A DNA stretch of 64,000 nucleotides from Fasciolopsis buskii (Eukaryota; Platyhelminthes; Trematoda; Plagiorchiida; Fasciolidae): assembly GCA_008360955.1 (NCBI GenBank), contig LUCM01009050.1:100404-164403 (forward strand), in the 5' to 3' direction. Made by a program: the position numbers and the translations under genes. The notes under the pieces are model-generated. The model saw only the letters and a list, made by a program, of their open reading frames with translations. It searched no databases and was not told where the DNA came from. This document shows positions 9,948-22,479 of this stretch, piece after piece (the stretch's first letter is position 1; each line of letters opens with the position of its first letter).

Positions 9948-12900
9948 GTAAGTTTTGAGACTTTCCCGGTTATATGAGTTCACACATAGTACGATGTTGA
10001 TATGAAACATCCAGCTGACTCAATTTCACCCCAATGATCCGGGATCAGAGTTACGGCGAACTGAATATTCGTTTTTTGCATGTTTACCCCCTCCCCCCCC
10101 TAATCAGCTACTGACACGGTCAGCAGGCGGTTAGTTTTTGAAACCATTTCAGATATTGAAGTCATTCATTAGGCTTATAGTCACAGAATGGGCGAGCACT
10201 ACCATCTGATAACTAATAAACTGAAAATGTGGTTCATTTGCACACGGGTAGCTGTTTATTCGATTGCATTAGGTGCTTGGAAGGATCAAGTTACTCGCAG
10301 TGTTGATAATTGTAAACGGATTACCCGAACTGAGTTGAACTTACATGATCCTGATTCTGGTTTTCACTCTTCACTAACGGAAGACGAAAGTCTAGAACAC
10401 TGTCAAAATGTCTCTTCAGGAAAGAATGCCCACCTCCAGTGGATTTGGGTGCAGCAGTTCCCATATTGACGTTGTTGTTCAATTTTATGAATTCACAAGG
10501 AGACATTTAAATCCTAGGCTTTGTACTGTTGTTGCATTGTCAAAGTCACTTCAGTTGTCAGAGCGATAGACGCGAGCATTCCAGTTCGCACAACATGAGA
10601 CCAAAAGCTGTGCCATTGTATAGGTGTTCAGTAGTTCGTACATCGGATCTGCATCAGTTGTTCCTGTAGTAGATTCGTTCGGACTACGTGCTGCTGTCAG
10701 TTTATTTTCTGGTTCCAATCTAACCACGATTAGAGAACTCAGCAGGATGACATTTTCCAAGAACCATATATGATCACAGCAGGAAAAATAGTCGTTATTA
10801 TTTGTTTGAACATCCCCGGGGGAATGTTAGGTTGTTCATGAAAACACTGTAAAATAAGAAATCCTGCCCCGTTTCTCCGTAACTTCCGGTCGTCAAATGA
10901 AATTGGGGATGAGATAATTAGACATTCGGATGAAAATATTTGCCTGACAGCTGTTGTCAGTCGTTCAAAAACTAATCTTTCACAACCAGGTGATTTTTCC
11001 GTCACTAGTTTCTCACAAGACCTGCGAGAACATTAGGCGTACAGTGGTTGAAAACTGCCCAATCACTAAGCCAGGCCCTGCATTCCTGATTCGAATGCGG
11101 TCCATGGGGTCGGGTAAATCTAACGGCAACTTTGTCTTCGGCAAGTCTGTCGTGACTGAGATTGGCTGATTGCGATCCAAACGTAGTTACCAAGTTAGGG
11201 AGAGTTAAACTTATTCTAATGATAAACGTCAGCCCCGAGACCCGTTACTCCGTACATTCATTTATAACTGCTGATTATGAAATAGACTATCGACTGCCTT
11301 GTAATCCATCGTCGTATGCTGGACCTTACAATGTGTTCCGGGTGCTTCCTACATCTTTAGACTAGATGAAGATAAATCTATTTTCGTGGGAAAGGAGACA
11401 AAACTCAATTCGTTTTACTGAATTAAGAGAAAGAATGTGTGCAGCGCGACTAGCGCGTACAGATTCATTTCTAAGTGGGGACTTTGACAGTGAAAATAAG
11501 GTATCGCATCAATCCACGGTTTGCCCCAGAAATCATTCGTGTAAATTCTTCGCATTCAGTTCATTCATATTTGCCCGAATTTTCTTCATCCCAAGATATT
11601 TTGCCGACAATCAATACAATAGATTCCCCTGATCTCTCGGATACCAGGTTACTGAATTCAATATGGCATGTGTTCTAACCCGTCAGGTGGAATTCGAAAC
11701 TCGCTAGATTGGCCTCCAAGACGCGTTTCGGTCCGTAACAAAGAGATTTCAGTTATTCACTTATCAGATTTTATTTGAATTAACCAAGCTGCGGGAAGCA
11801 TGAAACTACAGCCTGGTGATAGTTTCGCATTCCGGGCCCACTGTGGATGTCTCAAAATTAAAGTTGAAGGTTTGGAATTCAAATCTCGTGATAAAAATAA
11901 TTACAAGCGTCAATAAACCCGTTACGCACATGACCTTGACGACAAAATAAATGGGGTTCGTTTTTATTGTTAATGAAATAATGTTAATAACACGGCGTTG
12001 TTGGTAGATGCAATACGCCAACGTTTCGACTACCGTGGGCAGTCTTTCTCAAGCCAAGTTTTTTTCACGAACGTTCCAAAACATTCATGTTTTAATACTT
12101 AGGCGACTTCGAGTACCGGGAGATAGAGGTGAATTGGTTCACGATATCACAGAGTGCACTCGATTCAAGTGCATTCTTAACCTAGTCAGTAATAGGGTGC
12201 AAATTAGCTTTCACTGTGCAAAGTGGAAAGAATCAAGAGATGAAGCTGCCTAGTGGCTACTAAATATTTTTATCTCACCCAATTTGACTGGTTCTCTAAC
12301 ACTTCTCCAAATGGTCGTGTTCCGATCAGTAATAATGCGCTGCACGAATAGATAGGGAGTAGCTTTTGAAGTCGAGGTAGACAAATGTTTAAGTAGAGTA
12401 GAAGCTAGTTGGGAGTGTCAAGAACTTAGTTAGGTCGTTGGAAAATCACTACTGAATGGCTAAAGTTTCAAGGTGGACAACAGAACAAGGTTGAAAATGC
12501 CTACCGGGACGTCGTTGTCCACTGCTCTTTCCGAAGCCAGGTTTTATAGTTGCGCAATAGAAGTCAGCCCAATGACAATTGCCGGGATAAAGCCATGTTC
12601 ATTCTACCGAACTACTCTCTGGCAAAGCATAACCGTGCAGAAGAAAATTTTCCTTATTACACATGCTCCAAAGCTGAAGCCAATCAGTGTTTGAGCAGAC
12701 CGGGTGCGAATTACGTAATACGTTGAGTGGACCGATTTACCGAAGAAGAAAGAAAACTGTGGGCAAAATGAACTGATCTTTTTCCCCGATCCACTCAACC
12801 AATACGTTTGGTGACAAACTGAGCGAAGTGGCCGTCTAGTTGGTAAATAGAATCCCGGGCTCTTTGAACGTGTTGGCAGTAGCTGATGCTGTTGATTTTC

Positions 12901-13422
12901 AATAGGTTCTCATCTCTCAACCTAAAAGTTCCATCATTATTCGCGGTCTAAATGCGAGGCACAGTATACAGAACCTTAAGGAGATTTCGATTTTAGAAAC
13001 GGAGAACCATGGTTATTCAGATGCTGAATCTGCCTTTCACTCCAGTAGGCGTTAGGTGCTCGGCCCAAATTGCGTGTACTCTTCCACACCAAAAGGTGGT
13101 TTGGTGACTACAGTGCAACGCAACATTTGTCCCATGCCAGCTGAGTTACACGACCCGTGTAGACCAGGGGTAGATTTGGTTCACTTAGTTAGTTCTGCTA
13201 TCGTAGCCAGTGTTTAAGAAAGAAAGGGTGTAATCAATCCGAACTTATTAAAAACTTGCATTCCTCTATTCACACATCGGTACATGGATGTAAAAATATC
13301 CCAAATCTTTTAAAACTGTGAGAGGGTTTGGTTCATCTGAACATTCCTTGACTTCGACTTGAGTACTAGGTCATGAATTGCGTTTAATCCTTGAATGTGA
13401 ATAATAGATGAGTATTACTTAC
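9948..13422. other. Mostly non-coding stretch
   Basis: Besides the plus-strand candidate at 10273-10469, I see only short open frames without convincing splice pairs (for example 11162-11365 and 11475-11678 on the plus strand). There is a C-rich tract at 10087-10100. I found no transposon coding sequence. Confidence 0.4.
10273..10469 (+). CDS. Candidate terminal exon, acidic Ser-rich
   Basis: A TTCGATTGCATTAG acceptor opens a plus-strand frame that runs 64 codons to a TGA at 10467-10469. The peptide has KDQVTRSVDNCKRITRTELN followed by an acidic Ser-rich stretch (DPDSGFHSSLTEDES). Such stretches are common in cytoplasmic tails. Phase does not fit the exon ending at 9947, so they are not adjacent exons of one transcript unless another exon lies between them. 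A weak donor (GTGCAG at 10447) could end it earlier. Confidence 0.3.
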
Positions 13423-13494
13423 CCAAGTGCTGACGCTCGATCGCTGCTACTAAGAGTCAACGTAACCATTACCTTGAAGTTGATTAGGACAAGC
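13423..13494 (-). CDS. Candidate internal exon, beta-strand-like
   Basis: A pyrimidine-rich acceptor (TTTTTTATGTTCTGTATTTAAG) and a strong TTGG|GTAAGT donor bound 72 bases, open in phase 2 to phase 2. The peptide, LVLINFKVMVTLTLSSSDRA, looks like two beta strands and a turn. The same frame is open further upstream to 13526. No family can be named from 24 residues. Both splice sites are good, which is why it is listed despite its size. Confidence 0.38.
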
Positions 13495-14460
13495 CTTAAA
13501 TACAGAACATAAAAAATCGGGTATTATGGAGAAATGGAAAAGTTGGCCCAGTTTATTTCACACCAAAAAGATGACCACACGAGTTTCGACCGAACCGGTG
13601 GCTCAATGTTTGTCGTACACGTGATCCAGCTCTTTACAGTCACCAAATGAGAATAACGCGAATGAATAATTATTTTTTATGCAACTTTTATCCGCATGAC
13701 AAATACGGTAATTGTGGGTCTAATCCAGAAGATTGGGTTCTTTTTTATTCGTATTAACGAGCACCTTTTGCATTTGTGTCAAGGAATGTTTACCACCAAT
13801 CATTGTATAGTTGCATATACTAACTCCAGACCAAACAACTTGGCTTATCCAACCCAGTCACAGTGCCCGTTGGTAAATAATGAACGGTACGACAAAACCT
13901 TAGATGAAACTACAGACACAAATCAATCAAGTGAAAATCAATAGGCACAAGTTCGATCATTTGAGCACGCAGATACCAATGCAAGCCAGACGATGGTGGT
14001 GATTATCGATCGGTCCGTCATAAACAGCACAAAATCACATCTGATAAATCAATGCAATTTCAGTTAGAGCAGAGGTAACCCTAGATTCTTCATTATATAA
14101 GGTGTTATTTTTTGAATATCACTTAGCTGACATTTTCACCCAACTGGAAAGTAATCAATGGAGAATGTACCACGAAAAATTGGGTTATCTGCCGTTTTTC
14201 TATCAAATGTCTCTTTCATAGCCCTTGGTATAGGCAAAAGTTTCATTCGATTTCTCACCAGTTCTCTTTAACTAAATGGTAATTTGAGTTAACCATTAAT
14301 TTTTCTTCAGCAGTAGCGCTCTGTTAGAACAAGAAATTTTTAAAAAGGCTCTGATTAGAATTACTCTCACTTTCCTTTTTTTATATAGTAAGTAAAAAAA
14401 TATATTTCCTGCACATCAAAATGTGCATTCAAAATGCGTCTATCATGCTTTGCTTAAACA

Positions 14461-14672
14461 TTAATAGTATTCAAATGTCCATTTATTTCCTGTCCTATTT
14501 CCGCTGAAAGCATGTTGCTTTATCTGCGACTGATTCAAGAATCTTGTGATAGACAGGGCGGAACGATAAGCGATCGCTTTATCCCAACGACCGCTAAAGT
14601 CGTCATCGAGGATCCGGGATGCATTCGGCCCAAAACGGGTCCAAAGATCCGGGGCGATAAATATTTCCTGAC
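14461..14672 (-). CDS. Candidate 3'-terminal exon (69 residues)
   Basis: A strong acceptor (ACTTTTTGATTTGTTAG) opens 69 codons to a TAA at 14463-14461. The sequence is compositionally protein-like: IFIAPDLWTRFGPNASRILD, then DDDFSGRWDKAIAYRSALSI. The stretch is visibly richer in GC than its flanks, as coding exons often are. The first two bases complete a split codon (phase 1). No known family comes to mind. I looked for AATAAA within about 60 bases after the stop and saw none. Confidence 0.45.
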
Positions 14673-16198
14673 CTAACAAATCAAAAAGTGTATTGCCACT
14701 AGTCACTTTTGCTGGTGCTCATCTATCTGACTAGTGTCTCCGAAATGTTCAATCGAATTACAACACGGAAATGTGCAATTCTGAGCACGATACGATTATG
14801 AGTAAAATAAGGTTTCGAAACTAGTCGGACATTCTGGATAAGGTTCATATTGACTTCCGTTCAAAATTCATGGGTCTACCGTGACTGATTTGAACACATT
14901 ACAAATATGACTAAGACTGTCATCCATTTAATTAAAATGTATTCGTCGTTCTCGAGTATATGGAAGCACAGGTGAGAATAGTATGGTCTAAAAACTAAAA
15001 AACAGATAAGAAAAGTAAACAACTTGGATTATTTTTGCAAATTATTTTAGTTCGGTCACCTGATTATTTTTTATAGCTTACACATAGGAATTGATATACT
15101 CCCTTGGAAGCTTAATCACAACTACCGAGAATTTAAACCCGAGGAGCTGCACTAAAACAATCATGGGACTTCCCATGGGTCTGAAATCCTTCTGTGGGTA
15201 CATTAGCCTTCTGGATCTGCGCGAAATCAGTAATCTAGGCTGGAGCTTTTCTAAATGTTTACACCACAGCTTTGCTCCTCTCTCACCTAGACAAGTAGAC
15301 TCGCGACCACTGAATTAATAAAATTATGAATTGCGAGCTTATACTTATAAAAGTTGTCATCAAGCATATATTTGCGCGTTCGTATCTTGTACGAGACAAA
15401 TCTCCGACTTTCGGTCTCTGAAGCATTTGGTCATACACGGTAACCGCTAAGTTCCGTTCGACCGTCTTTCCAGTGTGAAATCACGTGAACTACATCGTGT
15501 TACCCAGAAGTCAAATGAAACCTAATAACCTAAATTATTTTACTCCACTCAGATTTATTTAAGTCCTTCAAAGACAAATATCGTACCTTTTCGGTTCCTG
15601 TCACTAAGATAAATATTACTTAACCTATTTGTACTTCCCATTTACTGAATTTTCAACCATTACGCGGAGCCAAAAGAGGATGTTATGCGCAGCCTGACAT
15701 TAAATAGTTTCATCAGTTTCTGTTCTTTTTGAAAACAAAAGTGTTGTTAGCCTTTTTCTGATTCCAAATCGACTATAATTATCTACGTTTGTCGGTATCG
15801 ATTTTTCTGTAGTTAAGAAAACCTAAGCATATATAGCAACTAGCAAAGTTGTCAAGCATATGAGAAAAATCAATAGATATTCCGAGAAAAAATGCGCATT
15901 CCCTTCTGTTATCACCCTAGTTACGGCAAAATTTGTTGTATGGTCTTATTCGATATGGCCTCACAGTGGTTCTTCTTTTCATCCGGTAGAACAATGGAAA
16001 CTTGCTTTTGTTTAGGGGATATTGATTTGACATCAATTAAAAAATTGTTTGATATGCCAATCACAACAAAGTATTGAGTTGATCAGTAGCCAAGTAAACA
16101 TTAAAATACCGGCTTCCAATCAGGGCTGCAATCCAGTGTTATCGCTAATTTCATGGCTGGTCTATTGCCTGATTTCATTTGAAATTGTCTCATTTCAG
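14673..16198. other. No supported gene
   Basis: AT-rich sequence with short open frames only. A plus-strand frame at 15892-16077 starts with ATG and is rich in Phe, Met and Cys, but has no splice context. I see no repeats of note. Confidence 0.4.
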
Positions 16199-16276
16199 AC
16201 ATTTAGGATGAAAAGGCATCTTACATTTATTCGACGAGCAGAACTTCCCGTTGCTAGAGACGAGGAAGAAGCCTAA
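16199..16276 (+). CDS. Candidate 3'-terminal exon (25 residues)
   Basis: A strong pyrimidine-rich acceptor (TTGTCTCATTTCAG) opens 25 codons to a TAA. The peptide ends RRAELPVARDEEEA, a charged C-terminal tail. The frame is phase 0 at the acceptor. The exon is short, so the case rests on the splice site. No polyadenylation signal is seen just downstream. Confidence 0.33.
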   Translation, partial: TFRMKRHLTFIRRAELPVARDEEEA

Positions 16277-16989
16277 TAGCTGAAATAGTATATTCCAGCC
16301 TCTTGTTCTATCATGGTGCGTGAATGCCCTACTGAAAACCGGTCGATCGATTTGGTCACAAAATGAGATTCACAAAATGAACGGCTGATGTCTGTCATCT
16401 ACATGCGGCCGATGGTACACGTTGATTACACAGCTGACCGTCTTATCGTATCAGTATCTTGGTCGTGCAAACCCTTCGGCAAAGGTCCATTTGTCTGGTT
16501 GAATGAAACAAACTATGGGGACTGGACGAATTACTATTTATGTAAATATATGCTTATATCTATGCATATATATATGTATATTCTAAAGTATTAGCATAAA
16601 AAATACAAAATCGAATGTCGGCGACCAAACTATATTTTATCTAGCTGCAGATTGTTTATAAGACTCAGATAAACTTCTGAGTAAGGATAAACAGCCTCTT
16701 ATCGTGTAAAATATGAATTCAGTTTCTATCTGTCGTTTGGCAGTTCGTTTTGTTTTGTTCTGTGTAGAAATAATGTATACAGTGCACTCTGAACCCCAAT
16801 CCGGGTGTTTACTTCAGGCAACCTATTACTTCAACAGATGATTTCTACTTTCTGTGTAGGGTTGTAATCCTATTTTCCAGGACGCTTACTTAATTCGTAC
16901 CTGGTGTAAGATGCATAAAATTAGAAAAGGCAAACTGACCTGATTCTTTCGAATCCCATTTTATTTGCTCATTAAGTGCAGACTCCATT

Positions 16990-17169
16990 TTAAGGAGCGT
17001 GACAACAACACAACGAAATATAATCGGTGATTGGTAATTGTTCCTCTACAAAATTAGACCGGCTGTCATTTATCTGCAACGCAAACGCCCAGACCCTTGA
17101 AGTGTCGTCATTGAAGACTTCGAACCCGAATCCGTAGGTCGTATTAGCATTAATGTCTACACTGATACT
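16990..17169 (-). CDS. Candidate exon, beta-rich extracellular-like, gene C
   Basis: A strong acceptor (AATATATCATTTGTCGCAG) opens 59 codons in phase 0, matching the phase-0 donor of the exon at 17644-17805. The peptide reads SISVDINANTTYGFGFEV and continues DTSRVWAFALQINDSRS. It has two possible N-glycosylation sites (NTT, NDS) and alternating hydrophobic residues typical of beta sandwiches. It either ends at the TAA at 16990 or leaves earlier through a GTAGAG donor near 17046. No family is assigned. Confidence 0.43.
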   Translation of the reverse strand, partial: SISVDINANTTYGFGFEVFNDDTSRVWAFALQINDSRSNFVEEQLPITDYISLCCCHAP

Positions 17170-17643
17170 CTGCGACAAATGATATATTTGGTTGACGCGT
17201 CTTAATTGTTACAAATAAAAATTTAGGGGACCGGTATCCGTTGGTTTGTTCGCGCTGAAAACGGTGAACACTGTTCCACCAGGTCACTAATCTCATTTGG
17301 GAATCTGTTGTTGAATGAATAATTCGAAGTTCAGCGTCTGCCTACTAGGCGATTTTCTATCGTTTAACTACTTTTAGCCTTGTCTGTTTAGATTCACATT
17401 TCGGCAACCGTTTTTACAAACAACGGTAACTGGGACGATGATTAGTCTTCAAGCGCTAGAAAGTCCTCCAGATATGAGCACACAAGAAAAAAGTTTTACG
17501 GGCAGAACACAACCGGCCAACCACAGTTTTCCTGGTTTACAGATCTCGAGCTTCGCTTTCAACTTCACCATTTTCTCTTCAGTATCATTTTTTCTGCATT
17601 CATCTTGAGTCTGCCTGGGCGGAAACACAGAAACGGAACTTAC

Positions 17644-17805
17644 CGATACACTTCCGGGGTCGCCAACACGCTCTTTTCTCCACACAGCAATCTGACAAGC
17701 CGAAAAATCACTAATCTCTGTAAAGCACACGTGATTCGTTCCGGATGCGCCTCGCTTTAATGCAGGCTTCATGGAAAAATCTGATCCTTTTAGTCCCAGA
17801 AACAC
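17644..17805 (-). CDS. Candidate internal exon (54 codons, phase 0-0), gene C
   Basis: An acceptor (GAAGATTCTTAG) and a strong ATCG|GTAAGT donor bound exactly 54 codons on the minus strand. The peptide contains VFLGLKGSDFSMKPALKRG and FSACQIAVWRKERVGD. The phase-0 donor fits the phase-0 acceptor of the 16990-17169 exon across a 474-base intron. The spacing of VFLGLKGS, KRGASG and IAVWR reminded me of a PLAT/LH2 domain. The continuation in the next exon lacks the Trp usually found there, so I do not make that call. Confidence 0.43.
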
Positions 17806-17916
17806 CTAAGAATCTTCGATCCTTGCTATAAATTTCATCATCACGTTCTAGATGCGGTAAATCTGAGTACTGCGCCCGAAGTTCAGTTAAGCCAAACCAA
17901 AACTGTAGTCTTCTAC

Positions 17917-18131
17917 CCGGCCCACCACTTGAGCTGTTCTGGATGCAGGTTCAGATCCGGCCTGTTGAAACATTGCGCAAAATAAACTCCAGTAGGCACA
18001 CGTAAATCTATCCCGTGATGGTAACTGTTTTCCTGAAGCTGCGAATAAAGATCCATTGATTGTGACTGATTGACGGTTAATCTGAATGACCTACCCCTCT
18101 CTTCGTTGTTCAGCAATTTGTTGATACTCAG
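17917..18131 (-). CDS. Candidate internal exon (71 codons)
   Basis: A TTACCCACACAG acceptor and a CCGG|GTAGAA donor bound 215 bases, phase 0 in and phase 2 out. The peptide reads LSINKLLNNEERGRSFRL, then YHHGIDLRVPTGVYFAQC, and ends EQLKWW. It is mixed, soluble and protein-like. Its outgoing phase does not fit the exon at 17805, which starts in phase 0 and hits a stop if shifted. Either the donor is wrong or the two belong to different transcripts. Confidence 0.38.
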
Positions 18132-18649
18132 CTGTGTGGGTAAGCATTTTACCGGGAAATAGATCCGTTCAATCGTGACTGACTCTCAGTTCGTAGAGTT
18201 GCTTGTACAGTTCCGGGCAGCTGATGACAGGCTTCGAAATCTTTGTTACGTTAAACGATTGAACAGTTAGAGAACCGTTAGAGATAAAATATACGGCAAA
18301 AGTGCACTTGATGACCAAGAGATTGCACATTTTGGTAGTCAAAACGCTTCCATCGACCTATTCTGGAAACAACAAGCTGGTTCGGAATGGACTGAGTATT
18401 TTACACCAAAATCTTCAGTGATTATAGAAACGTGCCCAAGAATGTGGGACAGCTTACAGCAACCAGTCAGATGGAAGCGCTGTTTCGGTCAAAACTCTCA
18501 ACGGTATCTTCGTGTAATTCGATTTATTTGCTTGCATCATACGACAAATAGCTTAATTTAAAATTCACAACTTCCATCGTTCATGCCTGGGGGAAAAAGC
18601 ATTAATTTCAAGGGCGACTGTTGTTCCCTAGGGGATAGCAAGAATTAAA

Positions 18650-18880
18650 TTATGCATTTTCTCGCTTTCCCGTTAGAAGTTGGCTATGGATTTTCATGGT
18701 AAAGACCCTGGTCGTACTGAAACACCCCATTGGTGAACGCAACTGGTTGTGGCGTTCATATCTGATTGCTAGTTTAATCAGAGAAATATGTTCGGTCTGG
18801 GATTGGACAACAATCGAACACCAATTTTCTTCAGATTGGGGAATAATGATAGCGGGATCAATGGGAGTGACGACAGTTTT
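18650..18880 (-). CDS. Candidate exon (76 residues)
   Basis: A strong acceptor (AATTATGTTTCTGCAG) opens 76 codons in phase 0, to a stop at 18650. The peptide starts KTVVTPIDPAIIIPQSEEN and continues SIVVQSQTEHISLIKLAI. The later part (from about residue 50) is less convincing. A donor near 18723 (TTTCA|GTACGA) may end the exon. A plus-strand frame of similar length covers the same bases (18696-18926) without an acceptor, so the minus reading is preferred. Confidence 0.38.
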   Translation of the reverse strand, partial: KTVVTPIDPAIIIPQSEENWCSIVVQSQTEHISLIKLAIRYERHNQLRSPMGCFSTTRVFTMKIHSQLLTGKRENA

Positions 18881-21648
18881 CTGCAGAAACATAATTCGCA
18901 CGATGAAGCGAGATAATCTGACATGAAAGGGATTCTAGAACAAAAATGGCGGTAAAAGATCATGTTTGTTCCCAAGCAAACAATAACTTAGGGGAAAAGT
19001 TTTTTGCTTCCGACATTACATCATTGAGCTTATTGGTTGTTTGACTGTTAAAAAGAAAACAAAATCGTGATGCATTTTTCATCGCCGCTGACGTTCGTTA
19101 CTACGCGTCCCGCTTCCACGAAGATTCATTATGAACACACTATTTTCCTGTTTCATCTCCGAGCTTAAATAGTTGCATTATTCCTCTTTTTTGAGTAGGT
19201 TTTCACCTCACTGTCCGATTGTATTCATCACGGATATATTTTTTAAATGTATAAAAACAACAAAACAGCTTATTTTAACAACGCAAGATAGAATAAAAAC
19301 TGGCAGACAATCGCAAATATTGCCTTATTCTGAGGGATTATTGATTTTCTAGGAGTTTGAATTGCAGGCAATTTCAAAAACAAATAGTACTGTGCGCTTA
19401 GCCGCGCCTAGCGTGACCCGGAGAGTTTCCTCACTTAACGCACACGTCAGTTCAGCCGATGGTAACTGGAAGAAAACAGTGATCGGTAGGACGGTAAAAG
19501 TGATGTCCACGCTTCCATTTCAAATCTACACAAGTAGAAATACTTCATGAATACTGGTATTCTGCTTGACGAGACAATTCACATTTCCAGTGTCCTTAAT
19601 CCTTCTGAAAAGCAAAAGTAAATCTTGGCGAAACTAATCGTCCCACATTTTGGAAAACTTATTGCATCCGAAGTGAAAACTAAGTCCAAGGAAATATACG
19701 GGGACAAGGTACAGCTGAATTTAACAAAACAGTAAATGAACTATAAAATATAACTTGCAGTCAATGCAAGCAGGCAATGATAAAATAGCTAAATAGCTAA
19801 ATTTTTCCCGTTGACAGGCTTTCCAGCAGTAAATTCTACATGTATCGTCTGTTTTTGGTCACCATGTATGAATGCTTGTCATTACCTGATGAAAATATTA
19901 CTGAGGCCATCTAAAGTTTATCCTGTTTCAAGAAAATAACAAGCAGATGTCGTGGGAAAATTTGTGGACAGAGTGCATCAAACGATCTCAAATGTGCCAA
20001 TGTGAAAACCTGAATAAATTAGAAACTGTCAGGGATAATTGAGTGCAAACTATTGTGAATTTCTGTGGGGCTTGCTGGCAAACAGATTTTCAGCCTCCCA
20101 GATGGAGTACAAACGTATAAACTACCAGCTCGTTCGTTAAAATTGATCCGGTGAATACTTACCCTAAAACATGGTTCAGGAAAGTCGTTTGTGAAGTAAC
20201 CGCTGGGCGAACACATGCAACTGGTGAACTGCATAAGGTACAAATTTCCTACGTCCACACGGCACGTTTGTGTTGGACCACGTGGTCATCCACATGTCCG
20301 CTGCGTCCTACGTAAGGTAACATATCACATTATTCATGACTGATTACATCACACAAAGTATGTACTGGTCTCCGTATTATGACGATGTCATGCCTCAGTT
20401 TAATGGGACAACAGTGCTTATTACTTTCATGAGGTAACAATTAAAACCACTTGAATGTCTCTGATGTGGTCAAGTGGGTCCGGTTTTTGTTAGGAAAATT
20501 CATATGCCCCGCATTCTTGCTGTGCCAGCAGACAACAAAACAAACCTTGCAGGAGAAAATTAGGAAAGTTCCGGTAAAAAACTAATTAAATCACATTCTC
20601 TATAGTCTGATACTTTGTCGGACTCAGGTGTGGAATCAAATTTTCTATTTCAGGTCATCAGGCCGTATGTGTTCTGAACCGGCGAACATCAGCTTTTGAA
20701 CAGGGCAATGAAACTGTGCGTTCTGTACTCCATGTTTGGCCTACTAAATAGCTCATGTGCAGTCTCCATGCCCACTGACCTACCGTTGTCCAAGTTAGTT
20801 GGCAGAACTCCACAAAGCATATGGTGGGCTAATATTATTTCCAGTGAGCTCTGGCGCCGTTGTTTTGTACGACGTTAGGAAGGTCGGTAGAGATTGTCGG
20901 GAAGACTCCTCTTGTCGACACGTATTACCCACATCGGAACCTATGACGGTTTCCGTCTCCTAACCCACTCCCCAAATCAGCTCAGATGAGGTCATGGGGG
21001 CTACGGATAAACTGATTCGTTGCTTAAAACTGACTGTTTCCAACGGCCAGTCTGTCTTTTGGTTATTAAATCGTATCATGAAAATTTTGTGGCTCTGCGT
21101 GATTGCAGACGGCCAATGTACTGATCAAATGAGAAGTAATAATTAAGAAAAGGAAAACAGTTCGATATTTTTGTTAATTTTCAGTTGTCTGTGCTTGATT
21201 GGTTCCTTGAGATACACATGTCTAGACTTGTGTCAGTCAAACGTTTTACGGTCCATCTGGTTCCGAATGAAGCAGAGTGGAACTCGATTACGAAAATGAC
21301 AACTGATGGATTCAAAAATGTGAGAACAGTGGAGTTATGCTAGAACTAATCGGACTGATACATGAATCAAAAATGGGGTCAGGTTTTCAATATCCTATTG
21401 TTTGAACCGGAATAATAAGGACACGGATAACTACACCGCTGGTTGTCTTGCTAAATTGGCAGCTCTCGTTTCGGTGCAACAATCTCCGTAAAAAATGGTG
21501 TTTCTTTTCGTTTCGTTATCAGTGGAAGCAAAGGATAAGCTTAAGCGCACCCAAATCTTGCTTTCGAGATTAAATCTCTATTATTGCTATAAATAACACT
21601 ATTATTAATATATTCGCAGGGTAGAAAACTCAGTGAGCGAGGTTTTAC
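18881..21648. other. Intronic or intergenic, weak candidates on both strands
   Basis: Two spots deserve mention. Around 19346-19550 both strands are open for about 60 codons; the plus strand has a GAATTGCAG acceptor at 19367, and the minus strand reads VTLGAAKRTVLFVFEIA. At 20162-20260 a minus frame ending EPCFR meets a strong GTAAGT donor, but no clean acceptor precedes it. I cannot support either as a gene. Confidence 0.35.
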
Positions 21649-21943
21649 CAATGGGTAGACGATCCAGTGGAACAAAATCAATAAGACGGATTACTTTTAT
21701 TGACAAGTGTGAGATAGCATTGAATTTTGAAATAAACTGAATACAATGCACCGAATTTGTTACGTTTGTGATAACCACGACTGCAGTGCAACTGTGCCCT
21801 ACCGGCGCACCCTGGAAGACTTTATCAGTCAATCTAATCGGCTGTTTACTTAGCCATATCGCGAAGTCATCTAATCTTATCACCATAAAAACGACTTCAT
21901 TCTTGTGAAGTCGAACAGCCTTGATGCTTGGTCCTCGCCCAAA
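21649..21943 (-). CDS. Candidate exon (98 codons), beta-rich
   Basis: A minus-strand frame is open for 98 codons and closes at a CATTG|GTAAAA donor. It includes FMVIRLDDFAIWLSKQPI, then HSCTAVVVITNVTNS and ISKFNAISHLSIKVIRLI. Strong alternation of hydrophobic and polar residues and a possible glycosylation site (NVT) suggest an extracellular beta domain. The 5' boundary is not clear: an internal AG near 21804 (GTCTTCCAG) is the best acceptor and would shorten it to about 52 codons. No family is recognised. Confidence 0.4.
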
Positions 21944-22479
21944 TCACGCGGGCAGTTGAAACTCTCATTAACTTATCATTTATACCTCATTGGAAGTAAC
22001 CTCAAAAATGTTTCACCTCGAACTCTTTAGATGAAAGGAAAATGTATCGGTTCGGTAATTCGACCCAGCAGAAGTTACAATCCAGTCTGTGGTTAGTCGA
22101 TCTGACTGAAGCCTGGGATATTTTTCTTTTTTAAATAAATTTCGTCGTTATCAAGATGCCTTTTTCTCGTCTAATGTCCCTTCCAGCAATATCAAGATTT
22201 CAAATGAATTATTTTTTATTCTACGATATCAAATGCATGGTCCGACAGTGTCTTATGCCCACCTTCTCATGACATGATATAGAAGCTGAGGAAATATCAC
22301 AATGGATGAGCCCAGAAATCGTCAACGAATGCAAAAAGAGAAAAATCTCTAGTCGCTAATACGTCCTTTCACCCGGATCTGCTTTCCCCAAGAAATCTTA
22401 TCAAGCAGAGAATTATCGAAGGCGCTACGGGTAGTAATTGCAACGAATAGAAAAAAACTACATCGCGCGCACCGGAAAA

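Noticed and set aside
17644..17805. PLAT/LH2 domain in this exon
   Set aside because: VFLGLKGS...KRG...IAVWR has the right order, but the phase-matched next exon lacks the conserved Trp and the preceding candidate exon does not supply the first strand.
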